The notes below the pieces were generated by a model, which was not told the origin of the DNA, searched no databases, and worked only from the letters and a program-made list of their open reading frames with translations. Of a stretch of DNA of 64,000 bases, positions 34,505 through 43,654 are shown piece by piece. Every line of letters starts with the position of its first letter. The first letter of the stretch is position 1. The translations under genes were made by a program, and so were the position numbers. Source of the DNA: SAR324 cluster bacterium (GTDB lineage: Bacteria > SAR324 > NAC60-12); NCBI GenBank assembly GCA_028281495.1, contig JANQJU010000031.1, forward strand, positions 124,001 through 188,000, in the 5' to 3' direction.

Positions 34505-34530
34505 GGCATCGAAAGCTTGCTTTCGATGCC
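34505..34530 (-). terminator. Strong hairpin downstream of eboD
   Basis: GGCATCGAAAG and CTTTCGATGCC form an 11-bp perfect stem with a 4-nt loop, 9 bp after the eboD stop. On the minus strand the stem is followed by CTATTATC, so the T run is weak; it would serve as a terminator or processing barrier before the 722-aa gene. Confidence 0.6.
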
Positions 34531-34539
34531 GATAGCAGA

Positions 34540-35799
34540 TTAGCCCAAGCTAAAGCTTTTTCGCAGCCACTCAATGGCTTGAGACACATCCGATTCGTCC
34601 ATCTCGTGGACTTCAATCGCGGTGCCAATTGCCTTTAAGAGTATCACGGTCAAGGTTCCACCCATGTGTTCACGAAATTCTTGCAATCCTCCCAGGACAG
34701 CGGGTTGGTGATGGGAATCGAGTTGTTCCAAGGCATCGTGCCATAGGTGAAATCCCAAGGCTTGCAGCAGGCGGCAGACTCGATCTTCATTGCCAGGAGG
34801 CAGGAGGCCTCGTTGCACTGCATAACGGGTGTCCAAGGCAATGCCAATGGCCACGGCTTCCCCATGATTCAAGGCATGTTGCGAGAGTTTCTCAAGCTTA
34901 TGGGCCGACCAATGCCCATAGTCCAAAGGACGTGCCGAACCGCGTTCAAATGGATCTCCGCCCTTCACGATTTGATCCATGTGTAATTCAGCAGAGCGCC
35001 GGACTGCATGTTCCAAGCTGGGTAGATCCCCTTCTGACAAGCGAGCTGCATGTTCTTCGAGCCAACAGAAAAACGAGGCATCACGCAACAACGCCACTTT
35101 CACCGCCTCGGACAATCCTGCCCGGCGGTCACGTGGGGATTGCATCAGCAGAAAACCCGAATCGACAATCACTCCATGCGGTGGGGCAAATGTTCCTAAA
35201 AGATTTTTCACTCCAAATGCGTTGACCCCATTTTTCACACCCACCCCGCCATCGCCTTGGGACAACGTGGTGGTGGGAATACGAATATGTCGAACACCCC
35301 GGTGTGTGGTGGCTGCGACATACCCAATGAGATCCAAGATCGCACCCCCTCCAATCGCAAGGACATAAGCATGACGGTCCATCTTGCCTCGTACCAATTC
35401 TTGCTGAAGTTGGGTGACCAAGCCTAAATCGTTTTTTGCATCTTCTCCTCCGGTGACGATGATGGGATCCATCACTAAGGTAAACGCGTTTGAGTGTGCT
35501 TCAGCATACACCTTGATCCGGTTGATCAGTTCGGGTTTGGCGTCTCGTACCCCACTATCGAGAAAGATCATTACTCGTGGAGGTGGCGGGTGAGATTGGT
35601 CATGGAATCGTTCTGGAGTCGAGGAATCTACCCCTCGCAAACGAGATTCCTCGTCGGAAAGCGATGAAGGAAACGCTTGCAGGGCTTCCAACAAAGCTAA
35701 GTTGTCTAAGGAAAAAACATTCTGTGTGAAGATGACCGGATATTCGTAAGAAACGGTAAATCGTTGTAAATGTGTGGATGTTCTTTGCATAAACCCCAT
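34540..35799 (-). CDS. eboD: EboD, 3-dehydroquinate-synthase-like sugar phosphate cyclase
   Basis: 419 residues with the dehydroquinate synthase fold. NAD-binding part: AIGGGAILDLIGYVAAT and RIPTTTLSQGDGGVGVK. Zinc ligands sit in GLSEAVKVALLRD (Glu), LDYGHWSAHKLE (His) and LNHGEAVAIGI (His). The pattern DYGHWSAHKLE differs from genuine AroB (NLGHTFGHAIE), supporting an alternative cyclase as proposed for EboD, acting on a sugar phosphate. It lies apart from the plus-strand ebo genes but on the same locus, transcribed towards the VioB-like gene. Confidence 0.9.
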   Translation of the reverse strand: MGFMQRTSTHLQRFTVSYEYPVIFTQNVFSLDNLALLEALQAFPSSLSDEESRLRGVDSSTPERFHDQSHPPPPRVMIFLDSGVRDAKPELINRIKVYAEAHSNAFTLVMDPIIVTGGEDAKNDLGLVTQLQQELVRGKMDRHAYVLAIGGGAILDLIGYVAATTHRGVRHIRIPTTTLSQGDGGVGVKNGVNAFGVKNLLGTFAPPHGVIVDSGFLLMQSPRDRRAGLSEAVKVALLRDASFFCWLEEHAARLSEGDLPSLEHAVRRSAELHMDQIVKGGDPFERGSARPLDYGHWSAHKLEKLSQHALNHGEAVAIGIALDTRYAVQRGLLPPGNEDRVCRLLQALGFHLWHDALEQLDSHHQPAVLGGLQEFREHMGGTLTVILLKAIGTAIEVHEMDESDVSQAIEWLRKSFSLG

Positions 35800-36110
35800 G
35801 TGTTGCAGATGACTGGAGACGGAAAAAATACATTACAATCTTTCGTTTCCAGTGAGAATGTACCAGTCAATTGCAGATGCCAAGATGGGAGGAATTGATA
35901 AAATCGGCAGTGGGAACTGATGTTCGAGTCGACGATCTATCGAATCCCCACCACGCGAAATAGATGTAAATAGAACACAGACAAAAGCACTATAAGGCAA
36001 TCGATTGGAAATGGGTATTACAGCGGATTACACGGGATTACAGCTGCGTTCAGGAAGGGCCGTAGGATTACACAACTTTGATGCAGCCACTAATCCATCT
36101 GGATTGAAAA
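35800..36110. other. Intergenic region between eboD and the hybrid kinase
   Basis: 311 bp. It carries a run of short repeats at 36012-36043 and near 36063, with GGATTACAC or GGATTACAGC recurring three or four times. No gene or promoter assigned. Confidence 0.4.
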
Positions 36111-38396
36111 TTAGAGGGGGGTGGGCCGTAAGTATTGTTTGAGGATAGGAAGCAGTTGGTTCATTTTGACCGGTTTGGTGAGATACGCGGAAAAACCAGC
36201 GTCACGAGCCTGTTGGAGCTGTTGGATATGGGCATCGGCAGAGAGGGCTACAATCGGGACCCTACTTTCATCTAGCGCAGACCGGATGTGCTGGGTAGCC
36301 TCCAAGCCATCCATCTTAGGCATGTGGATATCCATTAGCACCAGATCGGGATGGAGAGACAATGCTTTTTCCACTCCGATTTCTCCGTTGAGGGCTAGAT
36401 GGACTTTGAGGTCTAAACTGCGGAACAAAGCTTCAATCATTTTCTGATTGATGAGGTTGTCTTCCACAATCAAGATCACGTTATCCGAAGCAAATGTGAA
36501 AGATTCTGATTCGGGCGAGGCGGAGACGGTAAGTGGTATGCCCTCGATTAGTGGTAAGGTAACTTGAAAAGTCGAACCCACACCCAAGTGGGTTTCCACA
36601 TGAATGGAACCTTTTAACAAAGCCACGAGTTGTTGGGTAATGGCTAAGCCCAATCCAGTGCCTTCATAGCTCCGGGTGCTGGTGTTGTCGACTTGTTCGA
36701 AGGCATCAAAAATCGTATGCAAGCGTTCTGGAGGAATGCCAATCCCTTCATCCCACACTTCCAGTAGCCATTGGGCAGGTTGGGAGTTGGGCAAATGTTT
36801 GGCTCGCAATTCCACACGTCGCCCGGCCGGGGTGAATTTGAGCGCATTGCCGACCAGGTTCATCGCAATTTGATTCAGTTTGGTGCGGTCGGTGCGGATA
36901 CAAGAAGGCAATTGAGAATCCACCATGAACGTGAAATGCACTTTCTGATGTTGAGCCGCGCCTTGATTGATTTGAAAGATGCTCTCGGTCCATGCGTTCA
37001 ATAGGATGTCTTCTTCCACAATTTCCATTTTGCCGGACTCGATTTTGGAGAAATCTAAAATATCAGAGATGAGTGCCGACAAGTGCTGTCCCCCTTGATA
37101 GATGTCTTCCAAATATTCGGTAAATTTCTGAGGAAGTGATAAGGCCTTGGATTGGGTTTGTAAGATTTGGCTGAAGCCGACAATTGCATTGAGAGGGGTG
37201 CGGATTTCATGACTCATATTGGCCAAAAATCGGGTTTTGGTTTGATTGGCTTCCTCTGCCGTTTCCTTGGCCACGGTTAAGGCACGTTGGGATTGTTCTA
37301 GGGATTGCACCATATGCTGGAAGTCTTGGGATAGCCCTCCGATTTCATCCTGATTGTGAAGAGGCAACTGCACCGAAAAATTGCCGGATCGGATTTGTTG
37401 GGTCGCCCGGCTCAGTTGTTCCAATGGCTGAGTCACGTTGAGTCGGAGCACCCAAAAGAGCAGCCCGACCAAGGCCATCATGGTGAGCATCAAGATCCCC
37501 CCAGTCAGCCAAATCAATTCTTGTCCCAGTGCATAAATATCTTGAACCGGAAGACCGGCAACCAACCACAGATTGGGCAACAAGGGGCGACTCTCCCAAT
37601 ACCAAGTGTTTTGTTCGTATAATTGTTGCCAAACCTTGGATTGTCCGGCTTTGTCAAATATCTGAGCCAATACATCCTGCTCTAAGAGCTTTCCACGTTC
37701 TGAAGCCGTCGGATGATACAGCACTCTGCCTTGGGCATTGACAACAAAAAACAAGCCCTGTTGTCCCAACTGGTTATCATCAATCTGCTGTTGAATAAAA
37801 TCGGGGAGGATGGTGAGTACCAAATAGCCGCGCAAGCGAGGACGGATGGTACCCGATTCAAAAGCAATATCGGAAAGGATCAATCGTTTTCCCACTGCGA
37901 TGGCATGTTCGGCATTGTCTGGGTTGAAATAGATCTGGGCATGCCGGTCCGATTCTGACTCGCTCAAGGTCTGGAAAAATAGGGATTGGGCTTCCTCTTC
38001 TGTGGTGTTGGCCAAACTGGGAATGGCAAACCGCGCGTCTTCATAGCCATCAAACAAAATCACACGCATTTCATAGTATTCAGGAAAAGTTTGATGGTAA
38101 GACGCGAATAGGTCCAACAGGGGGATTTGATACAGCCCATAGCGCACTTCTTCATCCGGCTCTAAGAGGTATTGTTTCAGAACAGTGGTATTGCTCATCA
38201 ATTCGACATTGGAGTGGGCAGTCCGAACGTGGGAGTCAATGTGGGCCTGCATTTGATCCAACTGGTTCGCCATTTGGCGCAATAGCAACTTTTCGGAACT
38301 ATTATTGATCATGACAAATGCAGTGATTCCCAATCCCAGTATCGCGAGTACTAAGATGGGAACGAGCAACATGAGAAGGCGACTTTGTAGTTTCAA
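36111..38396 (-). CDS. Hybrid sensor histidine kinase with receiver domain
   Basis: About 761 residues. N-terminal transmembrane helix, a periplasmic Cache-like sensor domain (about 30-290), second helix, HAMP, dimerisation/phosphotransfer domain with the phosphate-accepting His in ANMSHEIRTPLN, GHKL ATPase (NLVGNALKFT, DEGIGI, GTGLGLAI) and a C-terminal receiver (LVLMDIHMPKMDG). I favour the in-frame TTG at 38396: it has AGGAG 4 bp before and then begins just after the stop of the upstream binding-protein gene; an ATG at 38432 would overlap that gene by 29 bp. From that ATG, His is 408 and receiver Asp 701. The tight pairing suggests the binding protein feeds the sensor. Confidence 0.92.
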   Translation of the reverse strand: MKLQSRLLMLLVPILVLAILGLGITAFVMINNSSEKLLLRQMANQLDQMQAHIDSHVRTAHSNVELMSNTTVLKQYLLEPDEEVRYGLYQIPLLDLFASYHQTFPEYYEMRVILFDGYEDARFAIPSLANTTEEEAQSLFFQTLSESESDRHAQIYFNPDNAEHAIAVGKRLILSDIAFESGTIRPRLRGYLVLTILPDFIQQQIDDNQLGQQGLFFVVNAQGRVLYHPTASERGKLLEQDVLAQIFDKAGQSKVWQQLYEQNTWYWESRPLLPNLWLVAGLPVQDIYALGQELIWLTGGILMLTMMALVGLLFWVLRLNVTQPLEQLSRATQQIRSGNFSVQLPLHNQDEIGGLSQDFQHMVQSLEQSQRALTVAKETAEEANQTKTRFLANMSHEIRTPLNAIVGFSQILQTQSKALSLPQKFTEYLEDIYQGGQHLSALISDILDFSKIESGKMEIVEEDILLNAWTESIFQINQGAAQHQKVHFTFMVDSQLPSCIRTDRTKLNQIAMNLVGNALKFTPAGRRVELRAKHLPNSQPAQWLLEVWDEGIGIPPERLHTIFDAFEQVDNTSTRSYEGTGLGLAITQQLVALLKGSIHVETHLGVGSTFQVTLPLIEGIPLTVSASPESESFTFASDNVILIVEDNLINQKMIEALFRSLDLKVHLALNGEIGVEKALSLHPDLVLMDIHMPKMDGLEATQHIRSALDESRVPIVALSADAHIQQLQQARDAGFSAYLTKPVKMNQLLPILKQYLRPTPL

Positions 38397-38403
38397 ATTT
38401 CTC

Positions 38404-39495
38404 CTATGGCTTGAGCTTAGAAAAAATCGCATTCCATTTTCGAGCAGTTCGAGGGGCTAACTTTTCAACCAGATGAGAATTGCTCAAGATCGTTTCAGAG
38501 GGATAAATGATCGGGTCGTTGAGATGGTCAGGGGGCAGAAAGTCTTTAGCGGTACGATTTCCTGTAGCAAAATAGTACGTCTGGGCATTTTTAGCCGCAT
38601 TTTGGGGTTCGTTGATGAAGTTGAGAAACTGGAGTGCCAATGCTTGATTCGTCGATTGTTTCATGACCAGCCAGTAATCAATCCACAGATGGGTGCCTTC
38701 AGTAGGAGCAACATAGGTAATCTCCGGTTGATGCTCCTGCAATCCCAAGGCATCTCCATTGTAAACCATTGCCATCCAGATATCCCCTTTCACGATCATC
38801 GAGTCAGCATCAGCCCCGATGTAGGAATAATCTTTGACATAGGGTTTTTGTTCCAATAGCAGCTGTTCTACTTCTGCCAAGGCCGACGCATCGCCATAGT
38901 GTTCCACCGAATAGCCCAATGCTTTGAATGCCATAGACATCGTATCGAGGGCATCTTTGATCATATACACCTTGCCCTTCCAGGCTTCTTGGGGTTGGAA
39001 CAGATCTTTCCATGTAGTGATGGGAGTGGTGATCAGATCTTTACGATAGGCAATTCCCAAGGTTCCCCAAAAATAAGGGATGGCGTATTCTTTGAGTTCT
39101 GGGCGCATATTCACAATCTCTGGATCCAGATGCTGATAATTGGGAAACGGTGCCTTATTCAACCGGTGCACCCAACCATTCTTGATTAATTTCGAAATAT
39201 TGGCCCCCGATACTAAGACGAGGTCGAAGCCAGCTCCTTGGGATTCCACCAAGATTTTGTCACGGTCTTCTTCGGTGTCAAAATAAACGAACTTGATCGT
39301 TGCTTCGTGCTGTTTTTCAAAGGCTTGGATCAATTCAGGGTCCAAGTAGTCGGACCAATTCAGAATGACGAGAGAAGGTAATTTCTCGGCTGCGTTGCTC
39401 CAGGTCGGCAAGCCACTCACCAGGATGAGACTGAGAATCGCTCCCAATAACCTTACTTTTTGTATTAGTATGCAATGTATAAAGCTCAGAGACAT
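38404..39495 (-). CDS. PotD-type periplasmic spermidine/putrescine-binding protein
   Basis: 363 residues. N-terminal signal (about 1-35) ends near SNAAEKL. The mature part begins LVILNWSDYLDPEL, the classic start of PotD/PotF polyamine-binding proteins, and continues with FYFDTEEDRDKILVE-like segments and YFWGTLGIAYRK. No PotA, B or C transporter gene lies near, so this may not be a transport component. The next gene downstream is a hybrid histidine kinase whose likely TTG start is 7 bp after the stop, so sensing of polyamines or related ligands is plausible. AAGGAAC site before the ATG. Confidence 0.9.
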   Translation of the reverse strand: MSLSFIHCILIQKVRLLGAILSLILVSGLPTWSNAAEKLPSLVILNWSDYLDPELIQAFEKQHEATIKFVYFDTEEDRDKILVESQGAGFDLVLVSGANISKLIKNGWVHRLNKAPFPNYQHLDPEIVNMRPELKEYAIPYFWGTLGIAYRKDLITTPITTWKDLFQPQEAWKGKVYMIKDALDTMSMAFKALGYSVEHYGDASALAEVEQLLLEQKPYVKDYSYIGADADSMIVKGDIWMAMVYNGDALGLQEHQPEITYVAPTEGTHLWIDYWLVMKQSTNQALALQFLNFINEPQNAAKNAQTYYFATGNRTAKDFLPPDHLNDPIIYPSETILSNSHLVEKLAPRTARKWNAIFSKLKP

Positions 39496-39649
39496 GAGGT
39501 TCCTTTCGAACAGGGTTTTGACGGAGGTCTGGCACAGTAGGTAGATCTCAACCCTAAGAATTTGTGCCGTTTTTTACAAGATTTCTCCCCAGGGCTTTGG
39601 CACAATCGTCTTGGTTTTAAATTTTTCAACATCCTATAGATAGGAGGCA

Positions 39650-40675
39650 ATGATGCGTTATCAAAAATTAGGAAACAGCGGACTCTTGGTTTCGGAATTG
39701 GGCTTGGGGACCATGCTTTTTGGCGACTCGTCCAGCCGGGGCACTTCCAAAGAGGACGCCATTCGAATGCTGGATATGTATCTGGATCATGGGGGCAATC
39801 ATGTGGACACGGCCAATGTGTATGGCGATTCAGAGTTGATCCTTGGTGAGGCCCTTCGCGAGAAACAACGAGATCGAATTGTATTGGCCTCCAAAGTGCG
39901 ATTCCCTCCAGGAGGCAATACGGATCCGAACGGGCGAGGATTGTCTCGAAAGCATATTCTCGATGCGGTGGAAAATAGTCTGAAGCTTCTGCAAACCGAT
40001 TATCTGGATCTGTATTATTTCCATATGTGGGATCCGCTCACTCCAATCGCTGAATCGATTCGTGCGATGGAAGATCTGATTCGGGACGGAAAGGTAAGAT
40101 ATTGGGGCGTCTCGAATTTCAAAGCATGGCACATCATGAAGGCAGCGGGTGTGGCTGATCAATTGGGAGCAAATCGCTGCATTGCTGCCCAATATCAGTA
40201 CAGCTTGATCAAACGCGATATTGAATACGAATATGCTGACCTGTGTCTACAGGAAGGGCTGGGGCTGGTTCCGTGGGGAGCTTTAGGTCAAGGTTTTCTA
40301 ACCGGCAAATATAAACCAGAAGAAGCCCCCACCGAAGGTCGAATTGGAGGAGCGGATGACAGTTGGGAAGAAACCTGGGCGCGTCGCAATACGGCTCGCA
40401 ATTGGGAAACCTTGCGGGTGGTGTTTGAAGTCGCTGAAGCGCATGAAGTGCCTCCGTCTCAGGTGGCATTGGCGTGGTTGTGTCATCAGCCGTGGGTGGG
40501 GAGTGCCTTGATCGGAGCACGTACCCTGAAACAATTTGAAGACAACCTCCAAGCCAAAGATGTGGTGCTCACTTCTGAGGAAGTCCAACGGCTGACCGAT
40601 GCCAGCACATTACCAGAAATGTATCCCTACCGAATGATGCAAGAGTACTCCAACCGCGAGGAGCAACGACGTTGA
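39650..40675 (+). CDS. Aldo/keto reductase
   Basis: 341 residues of the aldo/keto reductase family with a TIM barrel. Catalytic Asp in HVDTANVYGDSE, Tyr in the same loop, Lys in VLASKVRFPPG and a His in DLYYFHMWD form the usual tetrad. The NADPH-binding C-terminal part contains ALIGARTLKQFEDNLQA. It is oriented alone on the plus strand between the PotD/kinase pair and the VWA gene. Specific substrate unknown; closest type is the broad-specificity YajO/Tas-like group. AGGAGGC site before the start. Confidence 0.93.
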   Translation: MMRYQKLGNSGLLVSELGLGTMLFGDSSSRGTSKEDAIRMLDMYLDHGGNHVDTANVYGDSELILGEALREKQRDRIVLASKVRFPPGGNTDPNGRGLSRKHILDAVENSLKLLQTDYLDLYYFHMWDPLTPIAESIRAMEDLIRDGKVRYWGVSNFKAWHIMKAAGVADQLGANRCIAAQYQYSLIKRDIEYEYADLCLQEGLGLVPWGALGQGFLTGKYKPEEAPTEGRIGGADDSWEETWARRNTARNWETLRVVFEVAEAHEVPPSQVALAWLCHQPWVGSALIGARTLKQFEDNLQAKDVVLTSEEVQRLTDASTLPEMYPYRMMQEYSNREEQRR

Positions 40676-40677
40676 GT

Positions 40678-42636
40678 TCACACGGAAACCCGTTTCGGAG
40701 GTTTTCGCTTGCGAACTCGACCTTCCGCTTTAATCATCTGTCGGGCTTTTTCTCGGAGCTGGTCGCGTAAAGTCAGGTGTTCGAGAATGTCGTCTGCGGT
40801 GGTAGGGCCTTCTTCGCCTAAAGGGCCGTGGAAAAAATGGCCACCCGTCAGTTGTTCAATGTTGGTGAACGCTTCGGTGTTGGCTCCCGTGGAACGTTGG
40901 AGGTTTTGCTGGAGCCGGTGACGGTAATGATTGAGCACCAATTTCCGCTGTTCTTCCAATAAGCTTTGAAACGAGGTTTCCGGATACCAAAAGCGCCATT
41001 TTTTTGCACGGTCGAGGGCCTCTTGTTCAACCAACTCTCGCAGTGTTTTCACCTTCCATTTCCCTTCCACTTCCACCTCCACACACACTTCACGGGCGCA
41101 ACAGATCGAATGCACTTCGATTCGGCGTTGTTGGCAAAAACGGGCGGCTTGATAATAATTGGGTGGGCAGTTGTGATCGCCATCAGAGAACAGCAAGATT
41201 TCAGCAGGCTGCATCCGTCCCCAAGCTCCGAGCGCTTTGCGGGTTTGGTCAATCAAGGAAACGGCAGAAAGCAAACCAGCGCCTAAGGAAGTACTGCCAA
41301 ACATATCCACTGTATGACGTGCTCGATGGAACCACTTTCGACTGCTGATCAAGAGGTCGAGAAACTCATCGCGTGATTGTCCAAAGATGTGAGAAATCAC
41401 TCCCACCGTAGAAAACGAGATCTGTGCCAGCGCAACATTTTCGGGCAGACGCCCCGCTAATTCTTCTTGAAGATCCACGGCATATTCGAACCGAGACGGT
41501 TCGACATCATGGGCCAGCATTGATCCCGATACATCAAAGACAAATACGGTCAGCTTGGTATCAGGGGTGATGTGGGCGACTTGTGCGACGCTGTCGAGAG
41601 AGGCACGTGTGATGAAGTGCTTGAGGTATTGTTCTTGTCCGTAGATTTGATCTTTGCCAGTGGGCCATGAAATGAATTCCACCCCAGACGATTCATCGAA
41701 CAGTTTGTCCAAATCTTTGTCACCTGTTTGCGGAGTCTTATTTTGGTCCGATTGCTTTGCCTGCTCTACAAGATCGATTTGATCACGCTGCTCCGCCACC
41801 AGATAATCCAGCAAACACCGATAGTATTGATACGCCAAGAAGCAAGGAAAACTATAGATCTCGATGAGTCGGTTGAAACGCTGTTGCTCTCGGATGATCA
41901 TGGGAATCGTGGCAGCTTCCAAAGATTGAGTATGCCCCAGGTATTCTTGAATCAGCTCTCCAAAGTACCTGAGGTCGTGGTCGAGTTCGGGTTTCAGCCA
42001 AGCGACTTCCTCCTTGGGAAAGGCCCGCATTTGAATCGATCCGTCTTCTAACGATTCAAACAATAATTGTTGTTCTTCCGTGGTGAAGCCTCGCAATATT
42101 CCCTCACCGAACACTTCCACTTGAATGGCTTGAGAAGCACTCGTGAAGCGGTCGAACCAGTTTTCAATCAGTTCTTCCCGATTCGAATTGGGAAGCAACG
42201 ACAAGTTTTCTGGAAGCAAGCAAAACATCTGACGCAACACAAATTCTTCCAAACGATCTTGGCTTTCCAAATGAAAGATCTGCTCAAACAGATGCAGATT
42301 TAAGGTCTCTGACAAATCCAAAATGAAATATGGTTTGCCCTCTACGGTGTTGCTTTCCAAGATATCGCTGAGAATAAAGATCAAGCGCTGCACTGCGGTC
42401 AGGGACATCCGGTGCAAGGCCGATTCTGGTTTTTGTAAAGCTTTGTCGACGCGCAGCAATAGATGTTCCAACATCAGATGATAGTGACGTGTCGCCTTTT
42501 CCGGCAAGGGGCTGGGGTGGTCCTGAGGGAGTGGGGGCTGAGAGGCTAGTTCAGAAGGGTTAAATTCGTCGTCAGATGTGGTCATGATGGTTGTAGGATG
42601 CGTTGTGAAGGCGGGTATGTTCATCCAAAAACGCAT
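40678..42636 (-). CDS. VWA-domain protein
   Basis: 652 residues. A VWA (MIDAS) domain occurs at about 355-530: FVFDVSGSMLAHD with the DxSxS motif, a Thr in GSTSLGAGL, and FSDGDHNCPP. The long N-terminal part (about 60-320) is helical and unrecognised. The C-terminal part is basic (KAEGRVRKRKPPKRVSV). Start is uncertain; ATGs at 42636, 42624 and 42585 (MTTSDDEF) are in frame and none has a good ribosome site. Proteins of this kind often accompany MoxR-type ATPases, but none is adjacent here. Confidence 0.8.
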   Translation of the reverse strand: MRFWMNIPAFTTHPTTIMTTSDDEFNPSELASQPPLPQDHPSPLPEKATRHYHLMLEHLLLRVDKALQKPESALHRMSLTAVQRLIFILSDILESNTVEGKPYFILDLSETLNLHLFEQIFHLESQDRLEEFVLRQMFCLLPENLSLLPNSNREELIENWFDRFTSASQAIQVEVFGEGILRGFTTEEQQLLFESLEDGSIQMRAFPKEEVAWLKPELDHDLRYFGELIQEYLGHTQSLEAATIPMIIREQQRFNRLIEIYSFPCFLAYQYYRCLLDYLVAEQRDQIDLVEQAKQSDQNKTPQTGDKDLDKLFDESSGVEFISWPTGKDQIYGQEQYLKHFITRASLDSVAQVAHITPDTKLTVFVFDVSGSMLAHDVEPSRFEYAVDLQEELAGRLPENVALAQISFSTVGVISHIFGQSRDEFLDLLISSRKWFHRARHTVDMFGSTSLGAGLLSAVSLIDQTRKALGAWGRMQPAEILLFSDGDHNCPPNYYQAARFCQQRRIEVHSICCAREVCVEVEVEGKWKVKTLRELVEQEALDRAKKWRFWYPETSFQSLLEEQRKLVLNHYRHRLQQNLQRSTGANTEAFTNIEQLTGGHFFHGPLGEEGPTTADDILEHLTLRDQLREKARQMIKAEGRVRKRKPPKRVSV

Positions 42637-42654
42637 CTACTGTATCGGCCTCAG

Positions 42655-42705
42655 ATGAGGCCGTCAACTCACCAAAGGGCCGTCCACTCACCGAGAGGCC
42701 GTGAG
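42655..42705. repeat. Short direct and inverted repeats between VWA and hydrolase genes
   Basis: Two direct copies of about 20 bp (GGCCGTCAACTCACCAAAGG and GGCCGTCCACTCACCGAGAG) followed by GGCCGTGAGTGG. The second copy and the last piece form an 8-bp inverted repeat (CCACTCAC/GTGAGTGG). A GGCCTCA/TGAGGCC palindrome lies just left at 42643-42658. Could act as a terminator for the hydrolase gene. Confidence 0.65.
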
Positions 42706-43596
42706 TGGAAGATTTGCCGTCCCTAAAGGAAAAAGCTGCTGAACAGCTTGCACGACCGCTTCGGAATCGATCACTCGATTGTGTCCCAAGCCTTGCGTGG
42801 GGTAAAACTGGATATGGGGGTGGGCTTTGACAAAGGCAGCATTGTCGTCAAATGGAGCAAATCGATCACTCGTATCGTGCACAATAGCCAATGGACCTGC
42901 ATACGATGCCAGATGGCGACCTGGGTTGAGGTCGGGCAAATGGACTTCATATTCCTGTGCGATGTCCTGGAGGAGATTGTCAAACAGGCGCATATTGTAA
43001 CCCGACTTCCATAAGAGCGAACGAAATTGATCAAAAAAATGAATGACCGGAGCAATCATCACGATTGGATGATTGTTGAGCAGGTGTTGAGGCATATTGG
43101 CAGCAGCCACACCGCCCATTGAATGGGTGATCAAACCGATCAAACCAAATCGCTTTTGTATTTGGGGAATGACATCTTCCAATGCGTGAATGAAACTCGG
43201 CAAATGGGTCGAATCTCCGTCGCTGGCTCCGTGGGCAGGTTGATCAAAGGCGATGGCTTGGTAACCTTGTTTTGCCAGTATTTGCATCAACCCAAAGAAC
43301 TGACGTGAAGAACCCGACCAGCCATGAGCTAAGAGCAAGGTCGGTCCGTATCCCAAGCGATAACACTGCATTTGACCTTCCCGGGTTTCGAGATCAAAGG
43401 TCTTCATGCCAGGGATTTGTTCCGGATGGGTGGGAAGACGGACCGGTGTGGTCAACAGCTTGCGCGTGGTTTGGCTGGCTTTGCGAGGCAACAACCATCC
43501 GTATACCGAAGTGGCAGCGAGGGTAGACAACCGGAGGATCTGTTGACGAAAGTTCCAACGATTGGATGAATTGGAAAAATAGATCTGATTGCTCAT
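42688..43596 (-). CDS. Alpha/beta hydrolase
   Basis: 302 residues of the alpha/beta hydrolase fold. The nucleophile elbow is GLITHSMGGVAA (Ser in the HSMGG motif), the oxyanion strand ALLAHGWSGSS-like (LLLAHGWSGSS), and catalytic His in GLGHNRVID near the C-terminus. A hydrophobic N-terminal stretch around LSTLAATSVYGWLLPR may be a membrane anchor. A GGAGACATT site precedes the ATG, and a palindrome shared with the TetR promoter lies 18-29 bp upstream, so the neighbouring TetR protein probably represses it. Substrate unknown. Confidence 0.9.
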   Translation of the reverse strand: MSNQIYFSNSSNRWNFRQQILRLSTLAATSVYGWLLPRKASQTTRKLLTTPVRLPTHPEQIPGMKTFDLETREGQMQCYRLGYGPTLLLAHGWSGSSRQFFGLMQILAKQGYQAIAFDQPAHGASDGDSTHLPSFIHALEDVIPQIQKRFGLIGLITHSMGGVAAANMPQHLLNNHPIVMIAPVIHFFDQFRSLLWKSGYNMRLFDNLLQDIAQEYEVHLPDLNPGRHLASYAGPLAIVHDTSDRFAPFDDNAAFVKAHPHIQFYPTQGLGHNRVIDSEAVVQAVQQLFPLGTANLPLTASR

Positions 43597-43613
43597 AATG
43601 TCTCCTTTAAAAC

Positions 43614-43625
43614 GAACGATCGTGC
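43614..43625. promoter_or_regulatory. Probable TetR operator before the hydrolase gene
   Basis: GAACGATCGTGC, centred on the palindrome ACGATCGT, occurs 18-29 bp upstream of the hydrolase start. The same sequence recurs upstream of the tetR gene. Two copies flanking one regulator gene is strong support for an operator. Confidence 0.75.
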
Positions 43626-43654
43626 TTTAAAAAGTTAAAATTTTTTAGAGTTTG

